A stretch of 64,000 nt of DNA from Mortierella alpina. Taxonomy: Eukaryota > Mortierellomycota > Mortierellomycetes > Mortierellales > Mortierellaceae. Location of the stretch: positions 1,178,001 to 1,242,000 of the forward strand of contig JANATF010000009.1 in NCBI GenBank assembly GCA_029449245.1, written 5' to 3'. Position 1 is the first letter of the stretch, and the number at the start of each line of letters is the position of its first letter. Below, piece after piece: positions 21,081-33,482 of the stretch. Position numbers and translations under genes: made by a program. The notes beneath the pieces were generated by a model that saw only the letters and a program-made list of their open reading frames with translations, was not told where the DNA came from and searched no databases.

Positions 21081-23178
21081 TGTCTCGTTCAGTAAGTAGA
21101 ATCGCCACAATCGAGGCAAAGGTGGTTGTGCTCGCTATTGGCTGGCCTCATTCACAGTTCTGCTAAAAGGGCACACTTTCGATTGTGGAGTTGTGCTAGC
21201 ACAGTATCAACCCAAAGTCGCCCACCGCGTACGTGAAAGGCGACTCAGCAACACCCGCGCCTTCTCCTTTTCCAAGACGTTACTCAATCGACGATCCTCT
21301 GCTGGTCAGGCCCTCACTCTCCGTTTCTTTCTAGCCCTCATCGTTGCTGAGTTACATCCCTGTAAAGATCACCTCATTTCATGCCATCTCGACGCTGAGC
21401 AAGCGCATCGAAAAACGCATCCCCTAACTCTCCTGAGAAGCACCGGTTTACTTAGTACAAGTGAAAGCGTTTTTCTCACAGCACGGCATCCTCATGGGTC
21501 CATTGCGAATTCTTATTTCGCATCACCCTCTGAATCTCACTTTTTTCATAACAATCAACGAAAAAGCATCCCCAGGTCTTGTTCACAGACACCATTTTGC
21601 TTAAGCCAGGAGCAAGCGCGTACCTTGTAGTCTGATATTCTGATGAGCGCAATTCAGGCCTTTACCTTTGCATTATGAATAAAAGCCATGGGGTCGAAAC
21701 TCTTCCGTGCAAGAAGAAACGGGTCGTATTCAAGAGAGCGAGGGGCTATACAGTAGCTTTAACGCTTTGCACCCTATGATCACCTCTCAAAGTGCAGCGA
21801 CATCTCTGACGGACAACAGGGGAGAACTCGCGGAGGAGGGAACGGCGGGCGTTGCTGGGTTCTGTGGGGGAGAGCGACTGTCGGTCTCCTAGTTCCAAGA
21901 GCCCGCCTCCCAACTCTTGATCGCATCCAGCGAGTGAGATGCACCACCACCTGCCGTTACTCTTGCGAAGTACCGTCATCACATCGCTCAAAAGCTCTGC
22001 CACTACAGTTTTCATAATGAAGGGTATACCCGTGTTGTTGACATAATGATGAGGGGCATAACGTTGGTCCAGCCAGGCGAAAAGGGCATCCTATAGTTGA
22101 AAAAGTACCGTTCTTTTAATGTTGAAGGTTTCAACGCGTTTCCAGGCCCTGGCGGCTCAATCAAACTTGATGTCCATCTGGCATCGCGTGCGTATCACCC
22201 CAAGACTCCCGAGCGCTTGTACAGCTTCTTGATCATCATGGTAGTGCTCTTCATATTCCTTTGATCGACAAGGTTGAAGATGTAGTATCCAAAACCTCTT
22301 CTGCCCAGCTGCGTACGGGCGGGCCAAGTACATGTATACATCAGCAAGCCGTGCGCTATATGGAAGACGCTCCCAATGTGAATGCATGTTGTCAAGGCAC
22401 CAGAAAAGTGCTATTCTGGCAGTACCAAGCTGACCCTATAAGAAAACTATAATGATGAACATCGCCTCTTTCTTGCCCATCTTTCAACTGCACAATGCAT
22501 AGTACAAATAAGCCGTTTTCTTGCATCCAAGGTTACTAGTAAGCCCGAAAGAATCACCTTACTCCCATCACCCATCTTTTTCATCAACTTTCTATTTTCT
22601 TTCATTCTATCTGTCTTATCCATTCTCCTTGAAACGTGTAGGCAAGTTTTATGGTAGGAAAGTAGGTGAGAAAAAGATGTCGGTCCACACTGACCACACA
22701 CCGGTATTTATACATGTTTATTGTTACTACAGAGATGTAATGTTGGGTAGATAGATAGGTGAAGGAGTCATTGCCAAGAGATGGATAGCGGAAGGCTATA
22801 GCCTGGCGCGTGTCCTAACTTCTGAATGATTGGCCATGATCCTAATTCATTAGACGTTACGCCAACACTACATAGCATGGGTACCGGATGACTGATCCGG
22901 ACCAGGAACATCTTTCTGGTTCATGTAGTTCGTGCTGGCGAAGGTCCATGATTGGTACCTGGAGCCAAGCTTCTAGATATGACATTTTGTATCTTCTAGG
23001 CAAGCACTTTCACTGTTTTGATTGGACTCGTTGGTCTTTGTTAAGGAGTCTACAATAGTAGACGCGTTCGTATCTCTGTGTACTTACTACTGGACTCTGG
23101 TGAATATTGCACACTCCTCCTTCGTCCTTCACTCTAGCTCTCAATCCCTCCTTCTCTTTACCTCTCAATTCCTCAAAA
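21081..23178. other. No supported gene
   Basis: A 145-codon frame at 21193-21630 has a plausible ATG but low-complexity, Ser/Arg-rich composition and no recognisable domain, so it is not called. A small palindrome (CCGGATgactgATCCGG) lies near 22886. The last 100 bp (23100-23178) are CT-rich leader-like sequence before the next ATG. Confidence 0.4.
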
Positions 23179-24201
23179 ATGGGCTTCATCAAAAACATTC
23201 TCTTTTTTATTCTTCAGCTTTGTTTCGCCGTTGTGTTCCTTTCCATCGTGTGTGCTCAGTGTTTTTTCTTCCTTTGCTGTGTGATTTTCTATCGAATTTT
23301 CCTTTACCATTACCGTCGCTGGCCGGCCATTGTGCGTTTTGCATATGGCCCGGTGCCACAGAACTGGGGCATGTTGTTGCTCTATATTCCCTCCAAAGTC
23401 TTTGTGGCCTATGTTCGTCTGTGGATTTATATCGTTCAGCTTTGGACGCATTCCCCTCCCGCGGTGGCCCTTTGGTGGCTGTACATCAACCGGTATGCGC
23501 TGGTCAGAAGAGCCATTGTCAGTCTCTTGTGGGCGGTCCTTGGGTCCGTCATCACTTTCTATATGATGCTGGCAAGGCTTATTAGAAAAGCCTTTGTCGG
23601 CCTCTTGTCGGTGGTCCACACGTCTGTCATCAGCCTCTTGTCGGCGGTCCACGCATCCGTCATCAGCCTCTTGTCGGTGGTCCTTGGGTCCATCATCGGC
23701 TTGTATATGACGTTGGCAAGGCTTATCAGGACAGCCTTTGTCGGTCTCTTGTCGGTGGCAACTCGGATCAGAAGAGCCATTGTCAGTCTCTTGTCGGCGG
23801 TCCGTGGGTCCGTCACCGGTCTTTACACCAACGCCGTGGCATCCTCTAGGACGGCCATCCTTCGACTGACTCAAAGAGCGACGGCCACGCTTTGCATGGA
23901 GGTGTACGCGACGATGAGGGTCATTCTCAGCACCACATCTTGGGTGAGCACCACATTTTGGGTGAGCCCCATCCTCATCGCGAGCAGGGTCCGCTTCTGG
24001 GCAGTGATCAAGCTGGTCCTTCAGTCATCGTCCGTGACGCCATTAGTGCCTGTACGCTACCCAGCACTGTACCCCTTCCATGGTAACACAGCCTGGAGCG
24101 CGAACGTACCCCGCCCTGACAACAGTGGAGACCTCGGTGTCCGTTTGCTGAGTGCACACAGTAACTGTCTCGCTGTGTGCGCCAACGAGAACAGCGAATA
24201 G
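23179..24201 (+). CDS. Repetitive multi-pass membrane-like ORF ahead of Fanzor 2
   Basis: 340 residues from ATG at 23179. The first 60 residues are very hydrophobic (M-G-F-I-K-N-I-L-F-F-I-L-Q-L-C-F...), suggesting a signal anchor and membrane helices. Residues 110-230 contain repeated units with the cores AFVGLLSV and VISLLSVV and with LARLIRTA/LARLIRKA, mirrored by DNA repeats at 23510-23820. The frame ends at a TAG, yet the same frame remains open for another 190 codons leading into the Fanzor pseudogene. It may be an independent gene or a fused N-terminal region cut off by a nonsense change. I do not recognise the family. Confidence 0.45.
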   Translation: MGFIKNILFFILQLCFAVVFLSIVCAQCFFFLCCVIFYRIFLYHYRRWPAIVRFAYGPVPQNWGMLLLYIPSKVFVAYVRLWIYIVQLWTHSPPAVALWWLYINRYALVRRAIVSLLWAVLGSVITFYMMLARLIRKAFVGLLSVVHTSVISLLSAVHASVISLLSVVLGSIIGLYMTLARLIRTAFVGLLSVATRIRRAIVSLLSAVRGSVTGLYTNAVASSRTAILRLTQRATATLCMEVYATMRVILSTTSWVSTTFWVSPILIASRVRFWAVIKLVLQSSSVTPLVPVRYPALYPFHGNTAWSANVPRPDNSGDLGVRLLSAHSNCLAVCANENSE

Positions 24202-25301
24202 GCTTTAGAGAACCTTCTGCGACTGGGCTTGGTCGTTGAGCGGGTTCCCACCTTCCAGATCGATACGGCCTTCGCCCACCACATCGCGAGGAATCTGCTC
24301 AATTTCTCGCATTCAAACAATGGGCAGCAATGCCTCCATCCGTTCAATTTTCAGGTGGGACCGAACAAGGCGACGCTGACAATCCCAGCGAGAAGCAGGC
24401 TTGTCCTGCAGGACATAGCAGACGACTACAACGTGAACATTTACTTGTTTTCGTCTCGGTCCCAATCTCGAGCGTACACCAGGACAGGGGCCGTGCATTC
24501 AGTCGGGTTCTTTCACCGCATTGACTCGTATTACAAGATCAGCGAGTACCTGGTTCTGAACGTTTCCAATGTGCCCCTGTCTCAGGTATTTGTGATGCCT
24601 TCCCTCCCACCGCCATCGCCACCGCCACCCCAGTCCTATCAAGCAACGACGTCTTCAGCAAGCGCTGCCCTCGGCCCTGCGGTCTACAGAAAAGACAAGA
24701 GAGCACCAATCAGGCGACCCATCGACACTCGTACCTGGAGCGAAGTTGACTTTGAGAGCGTCTTCAAGGAATCATGGTGAGCTGCCCTTTTTATTGTGTA
24801 TGCAGTCATCAAGTCATCAATGGAGAGTCCATTGTACGTGTTCCTAACACTGCAGCTCTTGCTCTTCTTTATATACAATCAATAAGCATTCTTGCTGGGA
24901 TCCAGCCTTCGATCAACTTTCATGCCAGAAATGTCCTGAAGCGTAAGAGGATCCCCGCAGGGCAGACTCGACTGGGCTTGTTCGAGTCCCAAAAGCAATC
25001 GATCCAGACGCAGCTCCATAACAGGATGAGGTTGCCCCGTTCAGTGATGACAACGGCGACGCGGCTGATGCAGCAAAGGCATGATAATTCGCAGGTCACC
25101 AGAGCCCGCCTACAAAGCATGCTCGGTTGGCCCCACGGCGAAAATATTCAACGATGGAACAGTATCTTGCCCCAGGAGTTTGAACGAGCATGGAAGAAGG
25201 CCAGGGTCGAGATTGAAAAAGGTGGTGGCTCCATAACGAGAATGAGCATTGCACTACCCACGAAAGGCCAGGGAGACGCCGAGGAGCATGATAGTTCAGA
25301 C

Positions 25302-25491
25302 AGCGATGGCGATGGCGATGGCGATGGTGATGGCGATGGCGATGGCGATGGAGGTGGAGGTGGCGATGGCGATGGAGGTGGAGGTGGCGATGGCGATGGC
25401 GATGGCGATGGAGGTGGAGGTGGCGATGGCCATGGCGATGGAGGTGGCGATGGAGATGGAGTTGGAGGAGGCGACGGTGGAGGCGACGGCG
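25302..25491 (+). repeat. Hexanucleotide repeat (GATGGC/GGTGGA) in coding frame
   Basis: About 190 bp of GATGGC and GGTGGA units encoding a Gly-Asp/Gly-Gly linker inside Fanzor 2. Confidence 0.9.
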
Positions 25492-28067
25492 CACGACGCC
25501 AGGAACTACGCATCTGCACAGTAAGGCCCGAGCACATTTTTCGATCAGATCTCTCTCTGCAAAATCGCAACGAGTTTCTGCGTTTAGCAAGGGAAGCTCA
25601 GGAAGGTATCACTGACATGGTATTCGAACTGGCGACACTGTCCTACAAGGCCTTCCTTTCGGTAAGTTCAAGTCGGGCACCACAGTTTGATGTATTCCAT
25701 TTCAATGTCTTTTTTTTTTTAGCCATTGATCACTAACCCCCTCCTTTTTTGCACTTCGTGTATGACAGCTCGCTGCAGGCGATTTCTTCGGGAACTGGGG
25801 ACATGACCCTACAGCCGTTTCCCTTTTTGACATACGCACGCGTTCCGTGTTGCTGTAAGTCCAGTGATCGCCGTATCAAGAGTTCCCAACGGTCTGCAGC
25901 CCGATCTCGAGAGGTATCTGGATCGCACAACACCCATCACGGACAACAGATCCAGAGCATGCAAAGATATGGCTGGGTTTCTCTCCCAGCACCATCTGCA
26001 GCACATCTACGCGCGGCTCCTGAGCCCTAATCCTGTCAACGACACCGGGCTGGCAGCTGCTGACAAGCATCCACTGTGGAGGGCGACCGTAGAGGTATTA
26101 AGGACAACTGACACCACGACTATCACCTCGGCCCCGACAAGGATGTCCTCTACAATTACTGAACACATCAGGGAGTACGCGACAGGTGTCAGTAATCTTT
26201 GGAAGGGCGCTATCTTTGACAAGTTGCTGGGATATGTCCTCCTGCTCCTACTTCGTCTCCGACTCGCGCCAAGAAGGGGGCAGCAGCACAAAGCCAGGGT
26301 ACAAGCGGCCGCCCAGCGAAAAAGTGCTGATGCCAAGAGGAAGCGAGACAAGAAGGTGATGTCGAAGGGCAGATGGAGTCGGGAGATACTGAAGCTGTGC
26401 AATGAATTGGCAGATGTCCGCGAGATGCCGAATACGCCAGTCCGTGCACGCCGTATGCAGGCCGTCTATAAGGCTATCAACAACCTGCAAGCCCATGAGC
26501 CCCAGACCGCCCACACGACCCTTCCTGACCTCCAGCAGCAACTCGCACAGCTCACTGCGGATGACGATGCTTCGGGTACAGCGATGACCGGTGTCGTGAT
26601 AACCGCCGGGGCATCTTCGCAGCAAGAAGCCGAGCCTGCAGAAGAGTTTGACGACCTCGAAGGTGTGGACGATGATGAGGACGAGGAGGACGAGGATGTG
26701 GATGGTGAACAGGATATTGAGGATGGGAATGATGGCGACTATGATGGTCAAGATGAAGGAGGACAAGGACCAGCACAAGGACCAGCACAAGCACAGGCTG
26801 GAGCACAAGGTGAGAAAAGAAGCGACGAAAGGAAAAAAAACGGTGTCAAGCAGAAGTGGAGCATGGTCCTAACTTACATTTTTAATTTTTTTGATTGTAG
26901 CAAAGGAGACGTCTGCAAGGAAGATCAAGGCGCTGGTCGCGATATCCAAAAAGCTGGCGCAGGAGCCAGTCACCGCCCAGAGCCCACCCATTGATGTGGC
27001 TGCGGTTCAAGCTGCCTGTTTCAGACCCACCGATTTCCAGCAGCATGAGTACCAAGCAGTGGCAGACCTGGTGAACGTTCTGCGCCCCTATGTTCCAAAG
27101 CGCAGAGTGGACCCGCAGACGAATCGTTCCAAGGCGTCTATCCCACACATTGCCCTCCGCGCACCGTTCGTTCTCATCGCGAACACCATACTCCAGGCTG
27201 CTGGGTATAGTGAGTTCACACGGCGGATGATGCCCCAGATTGCGCCTTCGTCCTTGCACGCCATTGCCCTTGGTGCGACAGGCATGTACGAGGTCTTTTG
27301 CGCAGAAACGCCAGCACACTTTGACGTGAAAGGTGCCGATAAGATGGCATTGAGGAACTACACGAACGTAACCTCAGTGCCTGGCAACAAGGCGGTCATT
27401 TTTGAGCAGTTTTTCGACATGCAAAAGGTCGACGATGCCTGCCGAACTCACGGACTTCTCTTCGAAATGAGGTGAGCGCTTGTGCTTTGGTCATGTACTG
27501 AGAACAAATGTGTTTTGATCATAGCGTGCTTTGCTAACACATCATTCGCAACTGCTATCATAGAATCACGTTCGTAGACCGCTGCACTTTGAACCTCACT
27601 GGCAGAGTCATTGCACACGGCAACAATGGTCGAGTGGGGTATCCTGTCGAGAGCGAGATTGAAAAGCGCAAGAAGGCCAAGAAGCGCGGATTTGTCGAGG
27701 GAAAATGGTCTCGGGAGTGGAGAAGTCTTCTTGCCAGTAACAACAACGACAGGATAGCAGCTCTCGACTATGCTCACCAGCAGCGGGCCAATGCCGAGAG
27801 AGTCAAAAGGAACGAGGAGAGAGATGCCAAGGATTTGCGTGCCACTGCCAAAACGAGTCAAACCGCCCAGTCTGCTGCACGCCTCAACGTCAACAAGAAC
27901 ATGAGGCCTAAAGCAAATTACCATATCCTCGTCCAAGCTCGGACTGTACAACGAATCGATCGAGCAAAGCTTTTGTCCAAAGAATCGACCTTGAGACAGA
28001 TCAGGAAGGAGGCGTACTACTGGAACAAAGTGATTGAAGCGTCAAGAACTGCTCAGGCCAATGTTGG

Positions 28068-28130
28068 AGCTGGCGATGGCAATGGCGATGGGGATGGCGA
28101 CGGCGATGGCGATGGCGATGGCGCTGGAGC
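28068..28130 (+). repeat. Second Gly-Asp hexanucleotide repeat
   Basis: A shorter GGCGAT tract in a later exon of Fanzor 2, just before the in-frame TGA at 28183. Confidence 0.85.
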
Positions 28131-29792
28131 TGGAGGCGCACAAGGCGCCGCACAGCGGCGACAGACCTTCACGACTCCAACTTGAGCCCGTTTTACCGTG
28201 GAAGACAACACAGAGAGAGTCGATCTTACCCAGCTGCAAAACATCACGACCAACGCGCGGGGTAAGCGACGGCTGCTCGTGTTCGCAGGAACCGACTACG
28301 GTATCGCCAAGATGAGTGAAACTGTGGCGATGACTCAAGCCCAGATCCAGACACATATCAATCGATACCACCAGCTTTATGGTAAGTTGGCAACATTAAT
28401 ACCTCACACTGTTGTTGATAGTGCTATCAAGTGCAGATCCGGCGTCTAACCATTGGCATTTGAATATAATATATGGCATTCAAGACGCTCCGGCGGCGCA
28501 CCCCCCAGCAGCACCCCCTCCGTCTCCAGCAGTTGGACTTCCAGCACCGCCTCCTCTTGTAGTGCCACCCCCTGCACCGGCGCAAGCGCTCACGCCACAG
28601 CAACGACAACAGCAGTTGAATCAGGTGAAACTTCCACCATCCCACAAAATAACGGCACCGATGATCGACGACGTGTCGCACACTCGGAAGATTGCCAGGA
28701 GACGAGAGAAATGGTTGAAGGGGAATGAGACGGTCAAGGCGGCTCTTGAGGAGCTATCAAAGCCGCAGAATGTCTTTCAAGGGGCACGTTTCATACAGGA
28801 GGTCGATGACAGCCATAAAGTCCGAAGCAAGCACCGCGAACTTCTTCGAGGATTTGAGCACTCAGGGAAGCGGCTGAAGGATCTCCACAATCAGAGGCTG
28901 CGAACCAAGAGGACTTGGTCCAAGGTAGCGGCAGCCGAAAGACGTTACGTTCAAGACCATGCAAGAAGGAACGACCCCTGTAAGTTGATCCTCATTTTAT
29001 GTTCATGGATCAGAATTGTTCAGGTGACAAGGAACTGAGGTTGACATGAATGCGTTGTACACGATTACTTCCCATTTCAACTTGTAGCCTTGAGTGCGGC
29101 ACCACCGCCTGCGCCAGCAGGACAGGTCTCTCCTGTGGACGGATGGTGTCATCACTGCAACAGCCATCATATTCCCTCTAGGCCTGATGCCAAAGGGTTT
29201 AGATATGATGTGAACTGTCCCAAGTTAGAGCGCAACAAACCATTCATTCTGCCCGTGCTGATGATTGGGAACGCAGGAACGGGCGTGGGCAGTCGCATCA
29301 AGGGCCACAGCCGACGAGGAGGAGGGAAGATGCGTGCAGAACATAGGCGATATTGCACTGTTGGAATGACAGATGAATATAGGTCTTCCAAGACCTGTGT
29401 CTATTGTTCCCACCAAGTTCGCTATGGACGGCGCCCGCCGGGTCGATCGCATCAACAAGACCATCAAGACCGTTACTGTCAATGGCACTGTAGAGTGCGT
29501 GAACCCGGACTGTATTTCATTCACGTACGGGTACACTATCAAGTCAAGGGATCCTCATGCAGCCGTGGGGATCGCCATTGCTGGGGCCTCGCCCCACTTT
29601 GAGCCGAACCGTGCTGTGCTCGCTCCCTACACACGCGGCTTTCAGCCAATCACCACCACCACCACCAATAACGCCAGCCCTGCTGCTGGAACCCCCCCGC
29701 TCTTGACATCAGCGGCAAGCTTAAGCTCGTCAGATGCCACAGGAGCTCCCATGTCGACCATGGGTTTATTAAGTTCTCCAGGAGGAGGGTAG

Positions 29793-31020
29793 AAGGAGAG
29801 TAAGTAACACATGAACGGGCACACCATGGTCGACACTGAACTACGTACACTAACTCTATTTTTCACTTTCCAACTCTGCCTTGTTAGACTATAACTGGGA
29901 GGACACTCAAAAATGCAGGTTAAAAGTCTGCTTTGATCGGAACCGGGTCCAAATTCTAGCAGCTTTGAGCAGACCGTATACACTCTGCAAGCCTGTGAGA
30001 GCATCCATTTCCGACCTCACCATGGGATCAATTACATCAACATACCTGGCAGCTTTCCGTGATTCCGGTGAGTGATAGCTGCACCGAATGTTGTAGGTAC
30101 CACCGCATAGCATTCCTCGCGTTCTTTTGAAGAGCTTGTAGAGCACGGTTGAGGCAAATCCTCTTTTAATAAAAGAAGGTTCTACGAGAACATTTGCATC
30201 AGTGTTGAGAACGTTTGGTTTTATCTGATGGTCGCAGCGCTACTCCATAGTCGATGTCGGCGCTACATTATCTGTTAGACATCGACGTTCGGGTTTCTGC
30301 GCTAACTCTGCAAGAGCACGAAGAGTGCAAAGCTTTTACAGCGAACGAGGATCGGAAGTCTTGAAGTGAGAGCTGGCTCCTATGCGACAAGTATGATCTG
30401 CGGGTAAGCTAGTCAGTCACCTTATTGGTCGATATTGGTGGCGGATTGTTGAAGAGGCTCGTGTTTAGAAAAGTATATTTGACTCTCTTATGCAGTAATG
30501 AAGACAAGCACTAAGATGCTTCTATGTATGACGAGTGATATTAGTATCGTCAAGATGAAGGTTCTAGGAGATTAGGGGCGTGTAATAAAAACGCGCGCCG
30601 AGCGGCGCGCCGGGGGTCGAGTGCTGAAAATGGTACCCGAGGCACTTGGCGCGGCATTTGTCGCAGGGTCGAAATAACCGACCGGATATAAACATGGCTA
30701 CTTGACATCATTCTTCTCTGCTGGCCCGTACGTCGGAGACTCTTTGAGGGCGAATGGTCTTGGCATACAGTGTGGCCAATACGATTTGCAGAAGTCTGGT
30801 ACGCTTGTACGACGATACGAAAAGAAACTCAAAAAAAATGGAACCCATTGCCTTGGCACTAAACCAGCATGAATGCTGTCTACTTTCGATGGCACACATA
30901 CCTCGCCCTGCATGATGCTACGCGACTTAAATAGAGATCCGCTGGCGTTTCGAAAGGAACCACTTCCCCTCCCTTCCCTTCCCTTCCCTTCCCTTCAATA
31001 TTCTAAATTAGTCCTTTGAG
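29793..31020. other. Intergenic, no gene seen
   Basis: A GTAAGT at 29800 with an acceptor near 29887 could be a last intron of the Fanzor 2 relic. Otherwise no coding sequence is supported. A GC-rich hairpin lies at 30593-30610 (7-bp stem GCGCGCC, loop GAGC), and CCCTT repeats at about 30963-30997 sit just upstream of the hydrolase gene. Confidence 0.45.
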
Positions 31021-32806
31021 ATGATGATTCCACCTCCACAGTTGTCCAACAAAAAGCCTCTCGCTGGCCTTCGTCGTGTCATCGAGAATGGTATGGTGAA
31101 ATGTGGTATCCCTGGATTGAGTGTCGCCGTACTTTACAAAGGCGAAGTCATATTCGCAGAGGGTTTCGGAAAGAGAAATGAACAAGACCCGTTCACGGCA
31201 GAGGTAACTGAGTTTCGTATTTCATGCCTGCCCTCACCACGAAGAAGTTCCCTCTACATACTGCGCTTCAGAAGGCCTTTGAGACTGATTGTTTTTTCAC
31301 GTATTAACATAGACACTGTCGCCCATTGGGTCTCTCACCAAAGCGTTTACGGCCACAGCCATCGGCGAGTTGGTAGCGGAAGGAAAATTAGACTGGGACA
31401 AGACCCCGATCAGTAACTATCTGCCAGAGTTCAAGCTCAAAGACTCGGTTCTGACATCTCAATTGGCAATGGAGGACCTCCTTTCACATCGCACAGTAAG
31501 CGCCCTATGCCTGTGTGGCACGCAAAAGTTGAGTTTTTCAAGCTTCAAGTCGCTTACGATCATACATGTGTCTTGATACATTCAGGGCGTACCGCGTCTA
31601 GATTTGGAGTGGTTCAACAGAAAGGAGTCGAGGCTGGAACTTATCAAGTGTCTGAAGCATGTTGATGCACCCTCTAAACTGGGATCTGCAACTCTATACA
31701 ACAACATGATGTACGCGGTCGCTGGAGAAGCAGCCGCAACTGTTGCAGGAATGCCGTATGAAAAGCTGGTCGAGGAAAAGGTGATTAAGCCACTCAAGCT
31801 TTCAAACACCGGGTTTTCACCCATGGAGATGAGGAAGCGACCCAACCATGCGATGCCGTTCAGTGCAGACTCCCTGGAAGACGCTCAGAATGGTCTATTT
31901 ACTATGTATCCCTTGGACGAGGTATACATGCAATCTGCTCCTGCAGGCGACATGTATTCCAATGTCTTTGACATGGTCCACTGGGGCAAGGTTGTTATGG
32001 CTGAAGGCAAAGTCGGAGATGAGCAGATTCTCAGCAAGGAGGGCATCCGTAGGACGCTGACTGCAACCAGCATCATGGATGCAGCAGAGCCACGACGGTC
32101 CCCTGACTTTGGGGCCGTTGTAACCTACGGTTTAGGCTGGGGTATCGACTCATACAAAGGCCATGTTTGCTACAGACACAGTAAGTCATTGAATTGTCGT
32201 TCTGCCATGACTGGTCATGCATTTCAGCTGTCCCATTTTCTTAGCATCTCCATTTGTGCTTATGGATTAGGCGGAGCTATATCCGGGTTCCAGTCGAAAT
32301 TGAAGGTCTTCCCTGACGACGATCTGGTTATTGCTCATCTCTACAACATTGATAACGCAACCTTCGACGCCTCATTCCACATTGTTGATGAGCTCTTCGG
32401 ACTACCAAAGACCAAGGACTGGGTCATTGATGTTTCTTTCCATGAAACGAAACAGGGTTACGAAGAATTGGCCAAGTCATTGGAGGACAATCTTCCTAAA
32501 CGCGTACTCAACACACGCACGCTGCATGAATTGGAAGCCTTTGAAGGCGAGTACTCCAACCCACTCAGAGGTACCGCGATCGTCAGCTTGTGCAGGAACG
32601 AAAAGACAGGCAAAAAGGCCTTGAGCTTCTCCCTCGGATGGTGGCCCGTCCATGAGATGGAGCATTATCATTATGATATATTTCTTGTGCGTCTCAAGGA
32701 CATGAATGCCGAGCTCAAACAACTCGCTGTTTTCGAGACGGGGGCCGGCGGTGCTATAGATGGGTTTATCTTGTCTGGGTACGAGTTTAAGAAGGCCCAC
32801 CAGTGA
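31021..32806 (+). CDS. Serine beta-lactamase-family hydrolase
   Basis: Four exons (31021-31203, 31313-31495, 31586-32180, 32271-32806) give 498 residues. All three active-site motifs of the class C beta-lactamase/PBP fold are present: SLTK at residues 68-71, YNN near 159-161 and HSG near 319-321. The Ser codon of HSG is created across the third splice junction, which confirms it. The C-terminal 150 residues form the accessory domain common in eukaryotic LACTB/PBP4*-like proteins. Such enzymes hydrolyse esters or peptides; the substrate cannot be told from sequence. No signal peptide is evident. The leader contains a CCCTT microsatellite. Confidence 0.9.
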
Positions 32807-33482
32807 AGCTGCACTTCCCACAATAAATGGACCGCCATAGAACGAGCTCCCTGCAGTTTCATCAAAATGTTATGGGTGGAAGGAAAACGCGAAATCAATA
32901 ACGCGTCGCAAGCACCCATGCTCTTAATATGCTGTGCCGCCAAACGCTTGGGCCATAGTGCTGGTGTGGTCAATGAAGGTCTTGTGTTGTTTTTAGGAGG
33001 CTCAGCCGGCCACTATGGGCGCTGGCAAGAGAGGTTAGAGAGAGCAAGTGAGAGAGAATTTGCTGCAGCGCTCAATGGACGTGGCGACGCTGTTGCGGGT
33101 CAACATGAGCATAAACAAAATGAGAAGCTAGACGCGAGAGCGAGCAAGAATGTAACTTTGAACATGTGAACTGCACTGTTGACATTGAGCTCCTCGCAAG
33201 GACGAAGGGGTGGGCGATGGTGATGGTGGGCAACGGCATCATGCCGCCCCGGAGTCACGCTACGTCACAGGTGGGAGTGTGGCGGTGTGGCGGTGGCCAA
33301 GCAGCGTCGACAAGTGTCCTCTTCGCCGTCGCATTGCCTCTGCCTCTCTGCCCCTCTTTCTCTACTCTCTCCTATCGATATCCCCGATATCCGCGTCCGT
33401 CCTGCCAGCACTGTCGCCCCCACTCCCCTGACCCACAGTCATCCTCCCATCGCGTCTGTCTGCCCATTGACCCGTCCTCGAC
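32807..33482. other. Intergenic, nothing recognised
   Basis: No supported gene. The last 200 bp are C/T-rich and probably carry the promoter and leader of SCAI. Confidence 0.4.

Larger units (their letters stand above)
24202..29792 (+). pseudogene. Second, very large Fanzor-like gene, decaying
   Basis: Multi-exon remains with clear introns at 25662-25768, 26810-26900, 27472-27563, 28382-28484 and 28980-29087 (another starts at 24777). Segments in order: a region ending in VGFFHRID, a Gly/Asp-repeat linker, a long helical basic region (KGRWSREI and GKWSREW occur in different exons), then the nuclease core: RuvC-I (VFAGTDYGI, about 28290), a zinc-type segment (WCHHCNSHH), a RuvC-II-like strand (LMIGNAGTGVGSRIKGHS), TDEYRSSKTCVYC, ECVNPDC and RuvC-III (SRDPHAAVGIAIAG). 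Breaks: TAG at 24199, a frame change with TAA near 25857, an in-frame TGA at 28183 and a frameshift near 29420-29440. Coding sense continues on both sides of each break. Family assignment is by the core motifs. Confidence 0.75.

Noticed and set aside
21193-21630. 145-codon open frame
   Set aside because: Low-complexity composition, no domain, and next to transposon debris; not better than chance.
3138-21705. ATGGGGTCGAAAC shared by the Fanzor 3' hairpin (3138) and 21688
   Set aside because: A 13-base match is expected several times in 64 kb by chance; the second site lacks the hairpin partner.
24350-24560. OTU-protease-like resemblance upstream of the Fanzor 2 core
   Set aside because: Only a loose similarity (IYLFSSR, VGFFHRID); the N-terminal catalytic Asp/Cys part of an OTU domain is not visible.
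25300-25490. CRISPR-like regular repeat
   Set aside because: Contiguous hexanucleotide tract coding for Gly-Asp, without unique spacers; a eukaryotic coding microsatellite.
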